A stretch of 64,000 nucleotides of DNA from contig CM043697.1 in the NCBI GenBank assembly GCA_023935145.1, positions 46,221,001-46,285,000 on the forward strand, in the 5' to 3' direction. Positions within the stretch are counted from its first letter, which is position 1, and every line of letters begins with the position of its first letter. Below are positions 20,529 through 31,559 of this stretch, piece by piece. Made by a program: the position numbers and the translations under genes. This DNA is from Bretschneidera sinensis (lineage: Eukaryota; Streptophyta; Magnoliopsida; Brassicales; Akaniaceae). Under the pieces are notes generated by a model. That model made no database searches, had not been told where the DNA came from, and was given only the letters and a program-made list of their open reading frames with translations.

Positions 20529-21381
20529 TGTTGGGAAACCACCTCTCAAGAATGCCCAGGTAGCGATCTTCCAAACACCCAAGTCTAGAATGACTTGTAA
20601 AAAAAAATACAGCAACCAAAGCAAGAAAGAAAGAACATGGTAATTGTTATCGAGGTTTAGCAATAGCTTACATCCCTATGAGTTCCTCTGCACTAAATCA
20701 CTGAGTTCTTACAAGTTACAGCAACTCCACTCCAAGAAACTCAAGTTCTTGAAGAACCAAGAAGAGAAAAAAAGAAAGTGATAGAACTATTACAAAGGCA
20801 CTCTACCTATAATCTACACTACTTCTCTTTTTACAACCAGCCTTTATTTTGAGATCTATTCTAGTGTCTCTCCTGTGTTTTGTGTCTTTGCACTCTCACA
20901 CTTACACTTTAACTCTCTTGTATGATGATCACTTGTATGTTACAATGTGTTGAGATTGAAGCTAGGTGACCCTTTATATAGTGCACCAACTTCTTGACCA
21001 TTCTTGAAGGTCAATATCCACCCTTAGATCTTGAGGACTAATCATCCATAGCCCTTCATCAATCCTTAGTGATCCTGTGCATTTTGGGCATGCATCCACG
21101 CACTTAACAAAAGCTGAACCAATGTGCATCAGTGTGCCTTCAGGCTGTGGCCTGAAATAGGGCATGCTACGACCTGGAACAAGGCTGAACAACTTCCTCT
21201 TTTCACCTTTCTGGGCACCGTGACTTGGGGGAGGCTAAGCTGCGGCGCACACTGGTTCCAGGAGCACCTCCATACTGGGAGCCACGGCCTAGAAAGAGTT
21301 GGGCCGCGGCCTGACTTGGTGCGCACTCCTTTAACATGCTGAACTTCATTCTCCCGTTTAAACTTTTGACAAACTCCAACA
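20529..21381 (-). repeat. Copia 5' LTR
   Basis: It is 853 bp and the partner of 15342-16180. It starts TGTTGGGAAACC and ends CTCCAACA on the plus strand. Differences between the two LTRs are several dozen, many of them C/T or G/A changes, indicating an insertion that is not recent. Confidence 0.93.
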
Positions 21382-21386
21382 AAAAT

Positions 21387-22400
21387 GAAGGATTTTGATT
21401 TGATATTTGGTTTGGACTAGTTAGTTACCTATCATGCATGGGTGGATTTCCTTAAGAAAACGGTGATTTTTTGAATCCCAGGAGAAGAAGAGTTTACTTT
21501 TCAAGGAGAACGTAAAATACTCTCACATTATCTTATTTATATTATTACAGCTAGGATATTGTTAAAGAAGGGATGTGAAGGATATTTGGCGTATATGATC
21601 AATTCTAATGAAGAAAGCATGAAGGTGGAAGGAGTACCAATAGTTAAAGTTTTTCTGGATTTTTTCCTGAAGAATTACCCAGATTACCATCCAATAGAGA
21701 CATAGAGTTTTCTATTGATCTAGCTTCTGGTTCCACTCCTATTTTGATAGCCCCTTATCGAATGGCACCGACAGAATTGAAAGAACTTAATGCTCAACTT
21801 CAGGAACTACTAGATAATGAGTTCATTCGTTCAAGTATATCACCATGGAGAGCACTGGTTTTGTTTGTCAAGAAGAACGATGGAACTTTGAGGCTATGTA
21901 TTGATTATAGAAAACTGAATAAGATAAAAATTCATAACAAATACCCTTTGCCGAGGATCAATGATTTATTTGAATAGTTGCAAGGAGCTCGAGTGTTCTC
22001 AAAAATAGACTTAAGTTTGGGATATCACCCGTTGCAGATTAAAGATTCAGATGTTCTAACGACTGCTTTTTGGACTCGATATGGTCATTAAAAATTTCTT
22101 GTTAAGCTATTTAGTTTGATCAACACCCTTGTAGCATTCGTGGATATGATGAATAGGGTGTTCAGACCCTTCTTAGATAAATTTATTGTAGTTTTTATTG
22201 ATCACATCTTGATGTATTCAAAGATTGACAAGGAGCATGCTAAAATTTGAAGATCATATTAGAAACTCTTAGAAATGAGAAATTTTATGCAAAGTTTAGT
22301 AAGTGTCAATTTTGGTTAAATAAAGTGACATTTGTTGGGCACATAGTGTTGAAAGAAGGTATAACTATAGACCCATAGATGGTAGAATCAGTTTTGAATT
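21387..22400 (+). pseudogene. Tekay protease end and reverse transcriptase
   Basis: Protease C-terminus MKDFDLIFGLD*LVTYHAWVDFLKKTVIF is followed by [10 protein letters not shown] and the RT start. The open piece 21744-21977 has [50 protein letters not shown] and [12 protein letters not shown]. After a stop come [27 protein letters not shown] and FRPFLDKFIVVFIDHILMYSK. The RT catalytic FIDD is changed to FIDH and there are several stops, so the enzyme is dead. Confidence 0.9.
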
Positions 22401-23160
22401 GGGAGAAGCCAACAGGCTATAAATGTGACTGAAATTTTGAGTTTCTTGGGATTAGTAGGGTATTATCGAAGATTTAATAAGAATTTATCACTTATTGCGG
22501 TACCTTTAACCAAGTTAACAAGGAAGGGAGAGAAATTTATATGGTCGAAAGATTGTAAGTGAAGTTTTCTATTGATAAATGAGAAGTTGACAACGGCTCC
22601 AGTATTAACTTTTGCTTCAAGTGATGAGGGGGTTCTGATTTATAACTATGCATCACATCAACGTTTAGGTTGTGCCTTAATGCAACATGGAAAGGTTGTG
22701 GCTTATACTTCTTTGCAGTTGAGGATTCATGAACGAAATTATCCTATCCATGATTTAGAGTTAGTAGTAATAGTTTTTGCACTAAAGATTTGGAGGCATC
22801 ATCTTTATGGATCTAGTTGTGAGATATTTAATGATCATAAAAGCTTCAAGTATTTACCTACTCAGAAGGAGCTAAATTTGAGACATAAAAGATGAATGGA
22901 ATTAATCAGTGATTATGATTGTATTATACATTATCATCTCAAAAGGGCTAATGTGGTAGCGAATGCCTTAAGTAGAAAATCTGGTAATAAACTGGCAACT
23001 TTGAAAATTTATTGTTTGAGTTTATAGAAAAATTGAGAAGTTTATAAGTGATACTTGAAATGGGTACCAGTGGAGGGTTAGTAGCTAACATGGTGGTGAA
23101 ATCATCGATTGTGAACCGTCTTCTAGATGCACAAGGTAGAGATGAAACATTAATGGTGTA
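22401..23160 (+). pseudogene. Tekay RNase H
   Basis: The RT/RNase H connection reads SFLGLVGYYRRF(N)KNLSLIAVPLTKLTRKGEKFIWSKD at about 22430-22560. The open piece 22572-22895 (107 codons) carries [36 protein letters not shown] and [24 protein letters not shown]. The first catalytic Asp position is Asn-Tyr-Ala instead of D-A-S. VANALSRKSG ends the domain near 22975. From 23030 the frame decays and stops at the junction at about 23160, before any integrase. Confidence 0.88.
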
Positions 23161-23166
23161 GACCAA

Positions 23167-24184
23167 GGTACAAACCCAAGAGGGGGGTGAATTAGGTTTT
23201 TAAAAACTTTTTTAATTAACAAACAAGTTTCAACACTTTAATCAAGTAAAGCACAATAAATAAATTGCTTGAAAATAAAGGAGTACAGGAAGAGAATATG
23301 CATACTCCGTTTATAGTGGTTCGGCAATATCGGAATTACTCCGACCTTACATCTACTCTCTTCAAGGAACCTTCTTAAAACAATCCACTAAGAATAATCA
23401 AGCAACTTCATGAGTGTTGCCCAAACCTTACAAATATCTCTTCCACAAAGAAGTTACAAGAAATTGTTTAATGCCTAAACACTCTTAAAGTTATACAAAC
23501 TTTTTTTCACTTTGAGAAGGAATGAATAGATTAGAACAAGAGAGAGTATATAATAAATGCTTACAACTCAAAACGTTTCTCTCCCTAAAGCTTAAAGCTC
23601 AATAATGGCTCAAGAATAAAATTGAAAGCTTGATTCATACAATAAATATTTTCTATGGTGTTCAAGGTGGTTGTTGAGGCTTATAATGGCTAGATATTTA
23701 TAGTAAAAACTCAAAACAGCCAATTCAAATACAATATGACCATTTAAGCATTAAACATAGTTGATTAGCGCAAGATTTTAAGCAAAATAGCCATTACTGG
23801 ACTTGTCATAGTCGACTACAGCAAGGCATCGTTAACTACAGCCTTTTTGAAAATAAAAACAAAGCATTAGGTAGGTCTTGTAGTCGACTACAGAAAGGTC
23901 TAGTCGACTACAGCTTTGATTGAAGCCAGAAAGGACCCTGTAGTCAACTACACATTGCATCGTTAACTACAGCAAGGTTTTGTGCCCTTCTGTAGACCCT
24001 GTAGTCAACTATAGCAAGGTTTTGTAGTTGATTATAGAAATATGTAGTTGGCTATAGCAAAGTGGTGTAGTCAACTACAGGAAAGTTCTGTAGTTGACTA
24101 CAGAAATCTATAGTTGGCTACAACAAAGTGTAGTTGGCTACGATTCTCTGTAGTTGACTACTGCTTGAAGAAATGCTTTGCGTA
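23167..24184 (+). repeat. 1-kb foreign block with many TAGTCGACTA-like motifs
   Basis: The start 'acaaacccaagaggggggtgaatta' and the phrase 'gtttatagtggttcggcaatatcgg' resemble the left part of copia (SIRE-type) LTRs known from many plants, but no protein is present. 23800-24165 holds at least a dozen variants of the near-palindrome TGTAGTYRRCTACAG with spacings of about 15-45 bp. It replaces the integrase half of the Tekay element. I cannot fix its right boundary better than where the duplicated target segment begins (about 24185). Confidence 0.6.
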
Positions 24185-24344
24185 GCTCCTCTCTCCAGTA
24201 GTCGCACAATAAAGGCAATATGGGCTTAGCTCTTGATGTCTTTCATGACTGCTCAGTCTTGCGCCTAGACTCGATGTTTACTGAGTCGAAGGTAGCCCAT
24301 CAGCTTATTTGGGGGTCTATCCTTCCCAAGGATGAGGACCAAAT
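24185..24344 (+). repeat. Second copy of Tat extra-ORF target segment
   Basis: About 160 bp is repeated from 12548-12713 (shared 'gtcgcacaataaaggcaatat', 'actgagtcgaaggtagcccatcag', 'ctatccttcccaaggatgagg'), directly upstream of the second LTR. Target DNA should not occur inside a simple insertion, so a recombination event is implied. Confidence 0.85.
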
Positions 24345-24570
24345 TTTAGAGACCAATATTTTTTTAATCTTTTTATTTTATTTATTATTCTTTTTGAATT
24401 AGAAAAATTTAAATATCTTGTGTTGGTTGTGAGGACTTCATTTTTAGAGGATGAAATAGATTGCACCATGGGGGTTTTAATGAAATTAGTGTAAAAATTA
24501 GAGGGATTTTTCTCAAGGTAATAAAATTTTAAGGTAAGGTTATAGAGGTCTTTTCTACTTCTAGAATAAA

Positions 24571-24615
<45 letters not shown>

Positions 24616-26580
24616 AAACTCACAGCACGTTCAGTCCCTCCCTCTCATTCTAGCACTTTTTAGAAAAGTTCTTTACTTTCTTCATTTCTCCTGAAGTTGC
24701 ATGATTGAAGATTCGAGAAAAAAAAGTCCAAGTAAGGATTTCTTGGTTCATTATTATTTTTTTTACAAGTTAATTATGTAGAATCCAAGATCAAAATTCT
24801 CTAATTTAATTTTTTGGTTGAAGAGAAAAGTTTGTTTTATTTCAAGAATGGGTTTATGCTAGGTTTGATGATTTGAAACTTTTAAACTTGAACTTTTGTT
24901 ATAGGTTTTGTGGGATTTTGTCTTAAAACATTAGGGAAACACTTATATGTCAAAGGATTTGGGAAATTCTAGGTGAATTAAAATTATTGTTTGAAGGAAA
25001 AAATGGATTTTCTTGGCAAATTTTACTAGAAAACGGGTGACCAGACGACTGGTATAAGTACCTAGTTGATTGGTATAAGTACCCAGTCTACTGGGAAAAT
25101 ATGCAGAAACTCTCTGGATGTATTTTAGTTGACTGAAAGTTCTATACAATCGAATGAAAGAGTAATACAGTTAACTGAAAGAGCAATACAGTCGACTGAT
25201 TGGGTCAGCTTATTTTCAAACATAATCAAAGTTTTTCTTACTTTTTAAGGTTTTAAATTCTTTTAAACTATTCCAAATGAATTATGAGTTAGAAATAGAA
25301 TTAAATTGTCTTAAAAACATTAGTTTCTTTTTTGTTCTTAATTTTCAAGAACACTTAAACCGAAAGAGAGTAAATACTTTGATTAAGGACATGGTTTTTA
25401 CTTCTCTACTTTCTTTCTTGACTTGAATAAGTGTTATGGTTGTGCAAGCCTTGTTTTAATTTATTAAGTAATATCTTTCATAAGTGTGAATGAAGAGCAT
25501 AGTAAGGACAATGAAGTAATTTGATAATAGAACTCAGTTCTCAATGTGAGTTTTACCTTACTCCTAGTGAACATGGAATTTGATAATGAAAAATAGAAAG
25601 ATTAATATTTATGAAAAGTATAAATTATATATATAAAAAAAATTGTATATATTGAAGATTCTTGTATTTGAATATTATGATGAAAATAATGAATGGTTGG
25701 AAATTTATTGGTGATTGTATTATGTTTGTATCTCTTATATCATGCATTGTTTTAAAGGTATGTTAATGAGGGGGGAATGGTGAGATTTGCAGTAGGTCCC
25801 TTTCCACAAAGGGTGTAAGGGTACCGAAGAAAATTTGGTGCAAGACCCCACCCGGATAAAGGTATAAGGGATTCAAAGTTGTTTTTATTGATATATGATT
25901 ATGAAAATTGATATATCGGTACGTGGGAAGAGGTCCTCATTGTATTGATTGTGAGATGAATTAAATTATGCATCATATCACATCGCATTGTATATTATGT
26001 GAACGTTGAATTGATTGGCTCATGAAGGGTGTGTGAATTGATTGGCCCATAAAAGGCGCGTGAATTTGGTTAACCCACAAAGGGTGTTTGATTTAATTTT
26101 TCTATTGAGATGTTATTAATATCTTTATTATTGAAATAATAACTCATGATATAAAATCAATTGGAAGTGATTACCTTGAGTAATGTAAATACTCGTTGAG
26201 TTTTATAACTCAATTCTCTTTTTAAACTTTTCAAGAAGTTTTTCATAAGATCTTGGATCTTAAGTGGCAAATTGTGAAGAAACGAATTCTTTTAGGTTGG
26301 TTCACGTGCGAGGCATCCTTGTCCAAGTCTTTTGTAATAGCAATATTTACTTTCAGTTTGTAAAAGTCTAATAGTAACCTTTGAGGTTTTTGTCCCTTGA
26401 GACACCTTTTGTAAATCTCTAAGTTTTATGCATATAGTTATTAGCATAACTATGTAAATGGTTTTATATATTATGATTTTTATTCCGTTATATTTTTGTT
26501 ATATATAATTTTCCAGGTGCTCAGTTCTGAAAAGTATTTGATATCATTCCGAGTTGGGCCCACTTGGATGGGTCTTTACA
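24345..26580 (+). repeat. Full-length Tekay-like LTR (2236 bp)
   Basis: It begins TTTAGAGACC (TG changed to TT) and ends GGGTCTTTACA. It is flanked by CAAAT at 24340-24344 and 26581-26585, a perfect 5-bp duplication. It contains TATAAATA-like 'gaataaata' and (AG)19 at 24575-24612, a cluster of GTYGACTG-type motifs (25035-25200), 'gtaagggtaccgaag / tataaggg' units near 25800-25870 and three 'ttg.cccata/cacaaaggg/cgtg' units near 26010-26090. Alone it has the signature of a solo LTR. Confidence 0.82.
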
Positions 26581-26585
26581 CAAAT

Positions 26586-27260
26586 TACAAGCTATCCTTC
26601 GAAGGTCATGGCCGAGATCATGAGTCAGTCGACCCAAAAGGAATGACTCTTCCCACACCTATGGTTATCTTTAGGTTATTACCATTGGTGTCTGATCTGT
26701 CATCTTTACTATTTTCAAATAGGCATGTTCTGTGCATTGGTGGCCAAAAGGTACCCTTAAGCCATGGTGGAGGCTGACCATCTGGCCAAGCAGAGGAATA
26801 ATCTCCAAACCCAGCTATACTCCTAGGTCGACCAAATCTATAAGTTAATGGAGGATCTTTGTGCTCTAGGGGTGGAAGTCTAAGCGGCGATTTTTCGAGC
26901 AGAGGCAGTTAAGGCCGAGGTGAAGAGACTTAGGGTCGAGTTGAACAAGTCCAATGAGGAGATCAAGAAGACTATGAATTTTTAGAATTTCTTTATGAAA
27001 AGGTCTCCAATGAGTTCGTCGTAGGCTTCAATGAGGCTAAGGCTAGGTTAGCCAAGATTGCTCCCGACCTGGATCTTAGCCAAGTGCGCATCCTTCTTCT
27101 AGAGATGATTATCCCTCTAGATGTGGTGAGTGGATGTACCCTAGTGGGGGATGATGACGCTTAGTCTCGCACTTGGGAGGCTCAGGTTACGGTCACCGAC
27201 TCGGATGGGCATATTGTCACGAAGTACACTGAGGATCAGAACAAGCAGTAGGATGAGTAA
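26586..27260 (+). pseudogene. Antisense extra ORF of the Tat element, 3' half
   Basis: The sequence continues past the nested insertion. Pieces read MVEADHLAKQRNNLQTQLY, KLMEDLCALGVEV, AAIFRAEAVKAEVKRLRVELNKSNEEIKK (a coiled-coil stretch) and, after frameshifts, NEFVVGFNEAKARLAKIAPDLDLSQV-like residues, the typical C-terminus of extra ORFs in Tat elements. The stop lies near 27250. The following poly(A)-signal-like 'aatgaaatgg' at about 27340 is on the same strand. Opposite to the host's gag-pol. Confidence 0.65.
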
Positions 27261-27429
27261 ATTTAGGGCCTTAGCTTATGCTTTATTTTGATTTTGTACT
27301 TGGCCCCATAAGCCCTTATTTTTACTTGCTTTTCTTTTTAATGAAATGGAACTTTTGCTATATCTTAATGCTTTAGTGCTCATGTATCCAAGTCGGGGTT
27401 CTTTCCTCAATTTTAAATTTTTTTTTGCA

Positions 27430-27800
27430 CAAGTTGAAAGTTTCCTTTATGGAACCCAAAGTCTTTGTTTCTAACTTGGGGTTTATCTTATAAAACCTCA
27501 ATTTTTCTTTGGGTCTTCATGCCCGAGTTGGGGTTTCTCTTACGGAACCCCAAGTTTTTGTGCCAACTCGGGGTTTTTCTTATGGAACCCCAAGTCTTTG
27601 TGCCCGACTCAAGGTTTCTCTTATGGAACCACAAGTCTTTGTACCTGAATCAGGGCTTTTCTTATGGAACCCCAAGTTTTCTTCAGGTCTTCGTGCTTGA
27701 GTTGGGGTTTCTATTATTGAACCCCAAGTTTTTGTGCTTGACTTGGGGTTTTTCTTATGGAACCCCAAGTTTTCTTTGGGTATTCGTGCCATAGTTAGGG
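27430..27800 (+). repeat. Minisatellite with CTTGGGGTTT..AACCCCAAG hairpin units
   Basis: There are about seven to eight units of two lengths (about 43 and 60 bp). The longer carries an added 'tttctttgggtcttc(a/g)tgc'. Each unit contains the inverted words GGGGTTT and GGAACCCCAAG, so every repeat can fold into a small hairpin. ORFs on both strands are by-products. The array lies between pol and the antisense ORF of the Tat element. Confidence 0.88.
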
Positions 27801-27849
27801 TTTTTTCTTGTGGAACCTCAAGTTATGGGCGATTAACCTTGACCCTCGG

Positions 27850-28040
27850 TCGTGGGGGTAGTCCGAGGTAAAGATCATTTTGGATGCTTCACTTCGGTCT
27901 TTGGCTATGGAGGTTGTTCGAGGTGAAGGCCATTTTGGATGCTTCACTTCAATCCTCGGCTGTAGAGGTTTTCCGAGGTGAAGGCCATTTTGGATGTTTC
28001 ACTTTGGTCCTCGGCTATGGAGGTTATCTAAGATTTGATT
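27850..28040 (+). repeat. ~57-bp tandem repeat, 3 copies
   Basis: Units of the form 'cattttggatg(c/t)ttcactt(c/t)(g/a)gtc(t/c)tcggctatggaggttgttcgaggtgaaggc' repeat three times. The array is immediately downstream (minus sense) of the Tat integrase end. Confidence 0.85.
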
Positions 28041-28139
28041 TGCTGAAAAATAATAAATATATGCAAGTATTCACATAATTCACTTGATTTATAAAGTTGA
28101 AGTGCTTACATTGATTACTCGGCTCTTAGGTCATTTTAC

Positions 28140-28970
28140 ATTCATAATCTACTGATGAAATTTTCTCAAGTTCTTTGAGTTCCATCTTTGTAGTATAGGT
28201 GTGTTATTCAACTTGTTTAATTTGAATGTTCCTGCTTTAATTACCCTTCTGATATGATACAGGCCTTTCTAGTTAGTGGAGAGCTTTGCCATGTTGCGGG
28301 GACTTGAGACTTCTTTCTTTTGAATGACCAATTCTCTAAGCCTGAAGGTTTTTTACTTCACTTTGGAGTTATAGTGCCTGGTTTTCCTTTATTGGTATGT
28401 TTCGAGCTTTAGTAAGGCTTTGTCTCGAGCCCTTGTGATTAAGTCTAGGTTTACTAGGGCTTCATCATTGCTGCTTGGGTTGAAAAGTTGAACTCTAAGG
28501 GAGGGTTCTCCACCTCAATTGGGACCACAACCTCAAATCTTAAAGTTCAGAAGAAAAAAAATGAGTTTATCCTGTTGGTGATCGAGGTGTGGTCTTTGTA
28601 AGCCCATAGTGCATGAGACAACTTTTTCACCCAAAGCCCTCGGGCGTCTTCAAGCAACTTATTCAAAGTTTGTAATATAGTTCTGTTTATGACCTTGACA
28701 GGGCTATTGGGTTATGGATATCCGACCGATGTGAATCATTAGCCAATCCGTAGGTCTTAGTAGAATCTTTGAAATCGTGCTCCTTTAAATTGTTTTCTAT
28801 TTTTAGTTACCATCACCCTCGGGATCCCATATCGACTTACTACCAATTTCCAAATAAAGTCTTTGGCCTTGTCTTTTGTTAATCTTATAAGCAATTCTGC
28901 TTCTACCCACTTGGGGAAATAATCGGTTGCTATAATCGGGAACTTCAACTGCCCAGGGGTTCGGGGAAAG
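28140..28970 (-). pseudogene. Tat integrase, core to C-terminus
   Basis: The open piece 28757-28948 begins KFPIIATDYFPKWVEAELLIRLTKDKAKDFIWKLVVSRYGIPRVMVTKNRKQF. The first catalytic Asp (ATDYF) is present; the second (usually TDNGRQF) reads TKNRKQF, so it is lost. Further pieces give TLNKLLEDARGLWVKKLSHALWAYKD (28.55-28.68 kb) and the C-terminal NWKGLYHI and IQRWNSKNLRKF (to about 28.15 kb). The N-terminal part is at 39.91-40.14 kb, separated by the Athila insertion. Confidence 0.82.
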
Positions 28971-28975
28971 GTGAC

Positions 28976-30262
28976 TGTTGTGCAAAAATCTACCTAAATT
29001 AATAAGCGAATAATTGAATGTTTTACTTGCAAGTGCACAAGGTCAACATAGTAGTATAGTGTGCAAGTGCGAGATCATTCCCACAGGGATTGGTAAATTT
29101 GATTTAAAATTAATTTCGCAATGTAAAACGAGAGAAAGAAAAAGTGAATTTGATTCGATAATGATAAAAGTGTAGGGCTTTAAATATCCACCACTAATCA
29201 TGATTTCCCAAGAAAAGATTGTGCCAATGTTTTAATCATGTTATGAATACCTAATGTTGTCAACCTAAGGGCATGAAGTATACTCTTTAAGCTATTGATT
29301 TCCCTAAGCAACGAGCTAAGCATGGTGTATACTCTAATTCTTTTCTTTCTTAAAGGATTTAGCATAGTGTATACTACGTTGTTCATTAAGAGAGCCTAAT
29401 ATCTGTGAAAATCAACAAACACACGAGACCTAGGCCATGTTATATACTCCCAGTTTCCCATGTTGATAAACCCAAGAACTCGGCGTAGATTTCTTTTGTT
29501 ACTATTATTAAACCCAGGACTCGGTCATCCAAATTGATTTAATTAACTAACCCATACCACATCCATATGTTGATTAGGCAAACACATAGGAGGAATACAA
29601 AAAAACAAGCATTAATCAAGTTAAGCATCATAATATAACTATCACAAAGGCAACAATATTAAATTACGGAAAAACATAATTAGGACTTCAATCAAGCCCT
29701 ACTAGCAATTTAGTTACACATGAGTTTGATGTTAAACATCTTCATAAAATAAAATAGAATGAGAAGAATAAACCCGAAAATACTTCCCAGAAGAGCCGTT
29801 AATTCGTCTCCAAATACTCTCTTAGCCTCCCTTATTTTTGTGTTTCCAGGCCTATTTATAGAGTTTAGAAACATCTAGAAACCCTAAAACTCGTAAAACA
29901 AAACCCTACACTCTTTCCAAAATAGGATCAGCCGTTTTAATATTTACTGACGCGCGTATACACTCGATCATAGAATGGTGCGCTTGAGCACTGTTGCGAT
30001 CGAGCCTTCTTCTTGCACGCACGAGCGTAGGTGCGCTCGATCCTGGCTTTGGGCACTTAAGCACTATTGCGCTCGATCGCACTAAGCAGACTCCAGCTTT
30101 TCCCAGAATTTCTCTTTAAGCCAGATAATTCCATAATGCTTTCTTTTCTCTAAAATCTTAGAAAAACACAGAAAGGAAATAAAATAGAATGAAATAACAC
30201 AAACTAAGAGCTTAACAAATATAAATTAAGGGGCTTAATTATAACTATTTAAGCACTTATCA
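28976..30262 (-). repeat. Athila 3' LTR, full length (1287 bp)
   Basis: It starts TGTTGTGCAAAAATC and ends GCACTTATCA on plus. It is closely similar to the LTR at 60326-61584. It carries the CGATCG-centred motif cluster at 29950-30085. The PPT TGGGGGTG (30263-30270, minus) precedes it. Confidence 0.95.
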
Positions 30263-31559
30263 CACCCCCAAACTTACATATTGCTAGTTCCTTAGCAATA
30301 CGAAACTAAAAACTAAATGAGAAACAAAGATCACAAAGATAAATCCATCTTTCATGGTATCCAAAAATTTAAGTATCACACAAAATCATGGTATTCATTC
30401 ATGAGCAAGCTTAAAAAGGTAAACCCATTTCGCAATGAATAAGAATTTTAAAATCTAATTACTTACAAGAGGCTGGCTAAGGCATCACAAGTTCGAATCA
30501 ATGTAAAGTGAACTAGCACATAAATATGAAGCTTCCAATTAATTCCAATGTGCAATGTCTCCATGTCTCAAGATTAACTGAATTTCTCATTAAAATGAAC
30601 AACAATAGCATAGTTTTTTTTTCTTTCTTTTATTATGAGGCTCTGCCATGTTTATTTCCCTTAAATTTTCTAATTGACCCATGTAGCGAGTGTTGAGTCA
30701 ACGACTCCCAAACCAGATGGTTTTAGGGCATTAGGTGTAAAGACACCCCTAAGGACTTACTAACTCGAGTCAAAAAGGCTACGAAACTAAACTGGCCTTA
30801 ATACAACCAATCAAAATTCTCATCTTTTAACGTGAACACTCACTGCTTACTGAGGCAAGAGGTCCAGTTACTCAGTGGAAAGTTTATCAATGACGAGCAT
30901 TTTTCTCTTTTTGTGCAATCTTTTTCTTTTCTCAATTTTTTTTTCTTATTTTTTATGCCAAAGTGTCCATCCAACAAGTCATCTGGTTTTATCTAAGCCA
31001 TGGAAACATACACATTAAAATCACATGTCATACCTCACACAATTATGTGCTAATGTGCTCGTGTCAAATTAGATCAAACATATGAATTCTCAAATACCTA
31101 AAGTCAGTAACTAAACTATAAAACTCTATCATCAGATCATGTGTTCAAGATTTTAAGCTCTCCAATGAAATCGCATCACAATATTTGTTCAGATCAACCA
31201 AAATTTCGAAACAACATGAGCATTCATTTATCTTCTCTTTAAAACGAAAAAAAAAACAACAACTAACTGGGACAAAGTGTGTGAATGTGTCTCCCATACC
31301 CCAAACTTAAATTACATTACACATTGTCCCCAATGTGTGAATAATATGGAAAGAGCTGACCTGGGAGATGGAGAACTAGTTGGACTAGCATGGCTTATAG
31401 CGCACCCTAAACTTGAACTGAAGTACGCGTTATCCCTGAAAAATAAATACTAAAGTAATACTGGAAAAAAAGTACTAAAAATAAACAGTAACAAGAAATA
31501 TAAAAAACAATTGAAACATAAAAGATATGTTGTGGGGTGCCTCCTATGAGCGCTAAATT

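Larger units (their letters stand above)
15342..21381 (-). mobile_element. Ty1/copia retrotransposon, Tork/TNT1-like
   Basis: This is a 6.0-kb element with two LTRs (15342-16180 and 20529-21381) starting TGTTGGGAAACC on the plus strand. Flanks GAAAT (15337-15341) and AAAAT (21382-21386) match at 4 of 5 bases. On the minus strand the order is 5' LTR, tRNA-Met-type PBS, gag, GAG-pre-integrase, integrase, RT, RNase H, 3' LTR, which is copia order. The wording is closest to TNT1-94/Tork proteins. Several stops and frameshifts make it non-autonomous. It splits the protease gene of the Tekay element. Confidence 0.93.
12714..26580 (+). mobile_element. Tekay-like gypsy retrotransposon, nested and rearranged
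   Basis: Outer limits are TGTAGAGACC at 12714 and ...GGGTCTTTACA ending 26580. The right flank CAAAT (26581-26585) matches CAAAT just before the second LTR copy (24340-24344) and CAACT before the first (12709-12713), giving a 5-bp target duplication. Contents are a partial 5' LTR, decayed gag, protease interrupted by a Copia element, RT, RNase H, then loss of integrase, a 1-kb foreign block, a duplicated piece of the target, and a full 2.2-kb LTR. Protein wording ([25 protein letters not shown]) is of the Tekay/Del class. All frames carry stops. Confidence 0.75.
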
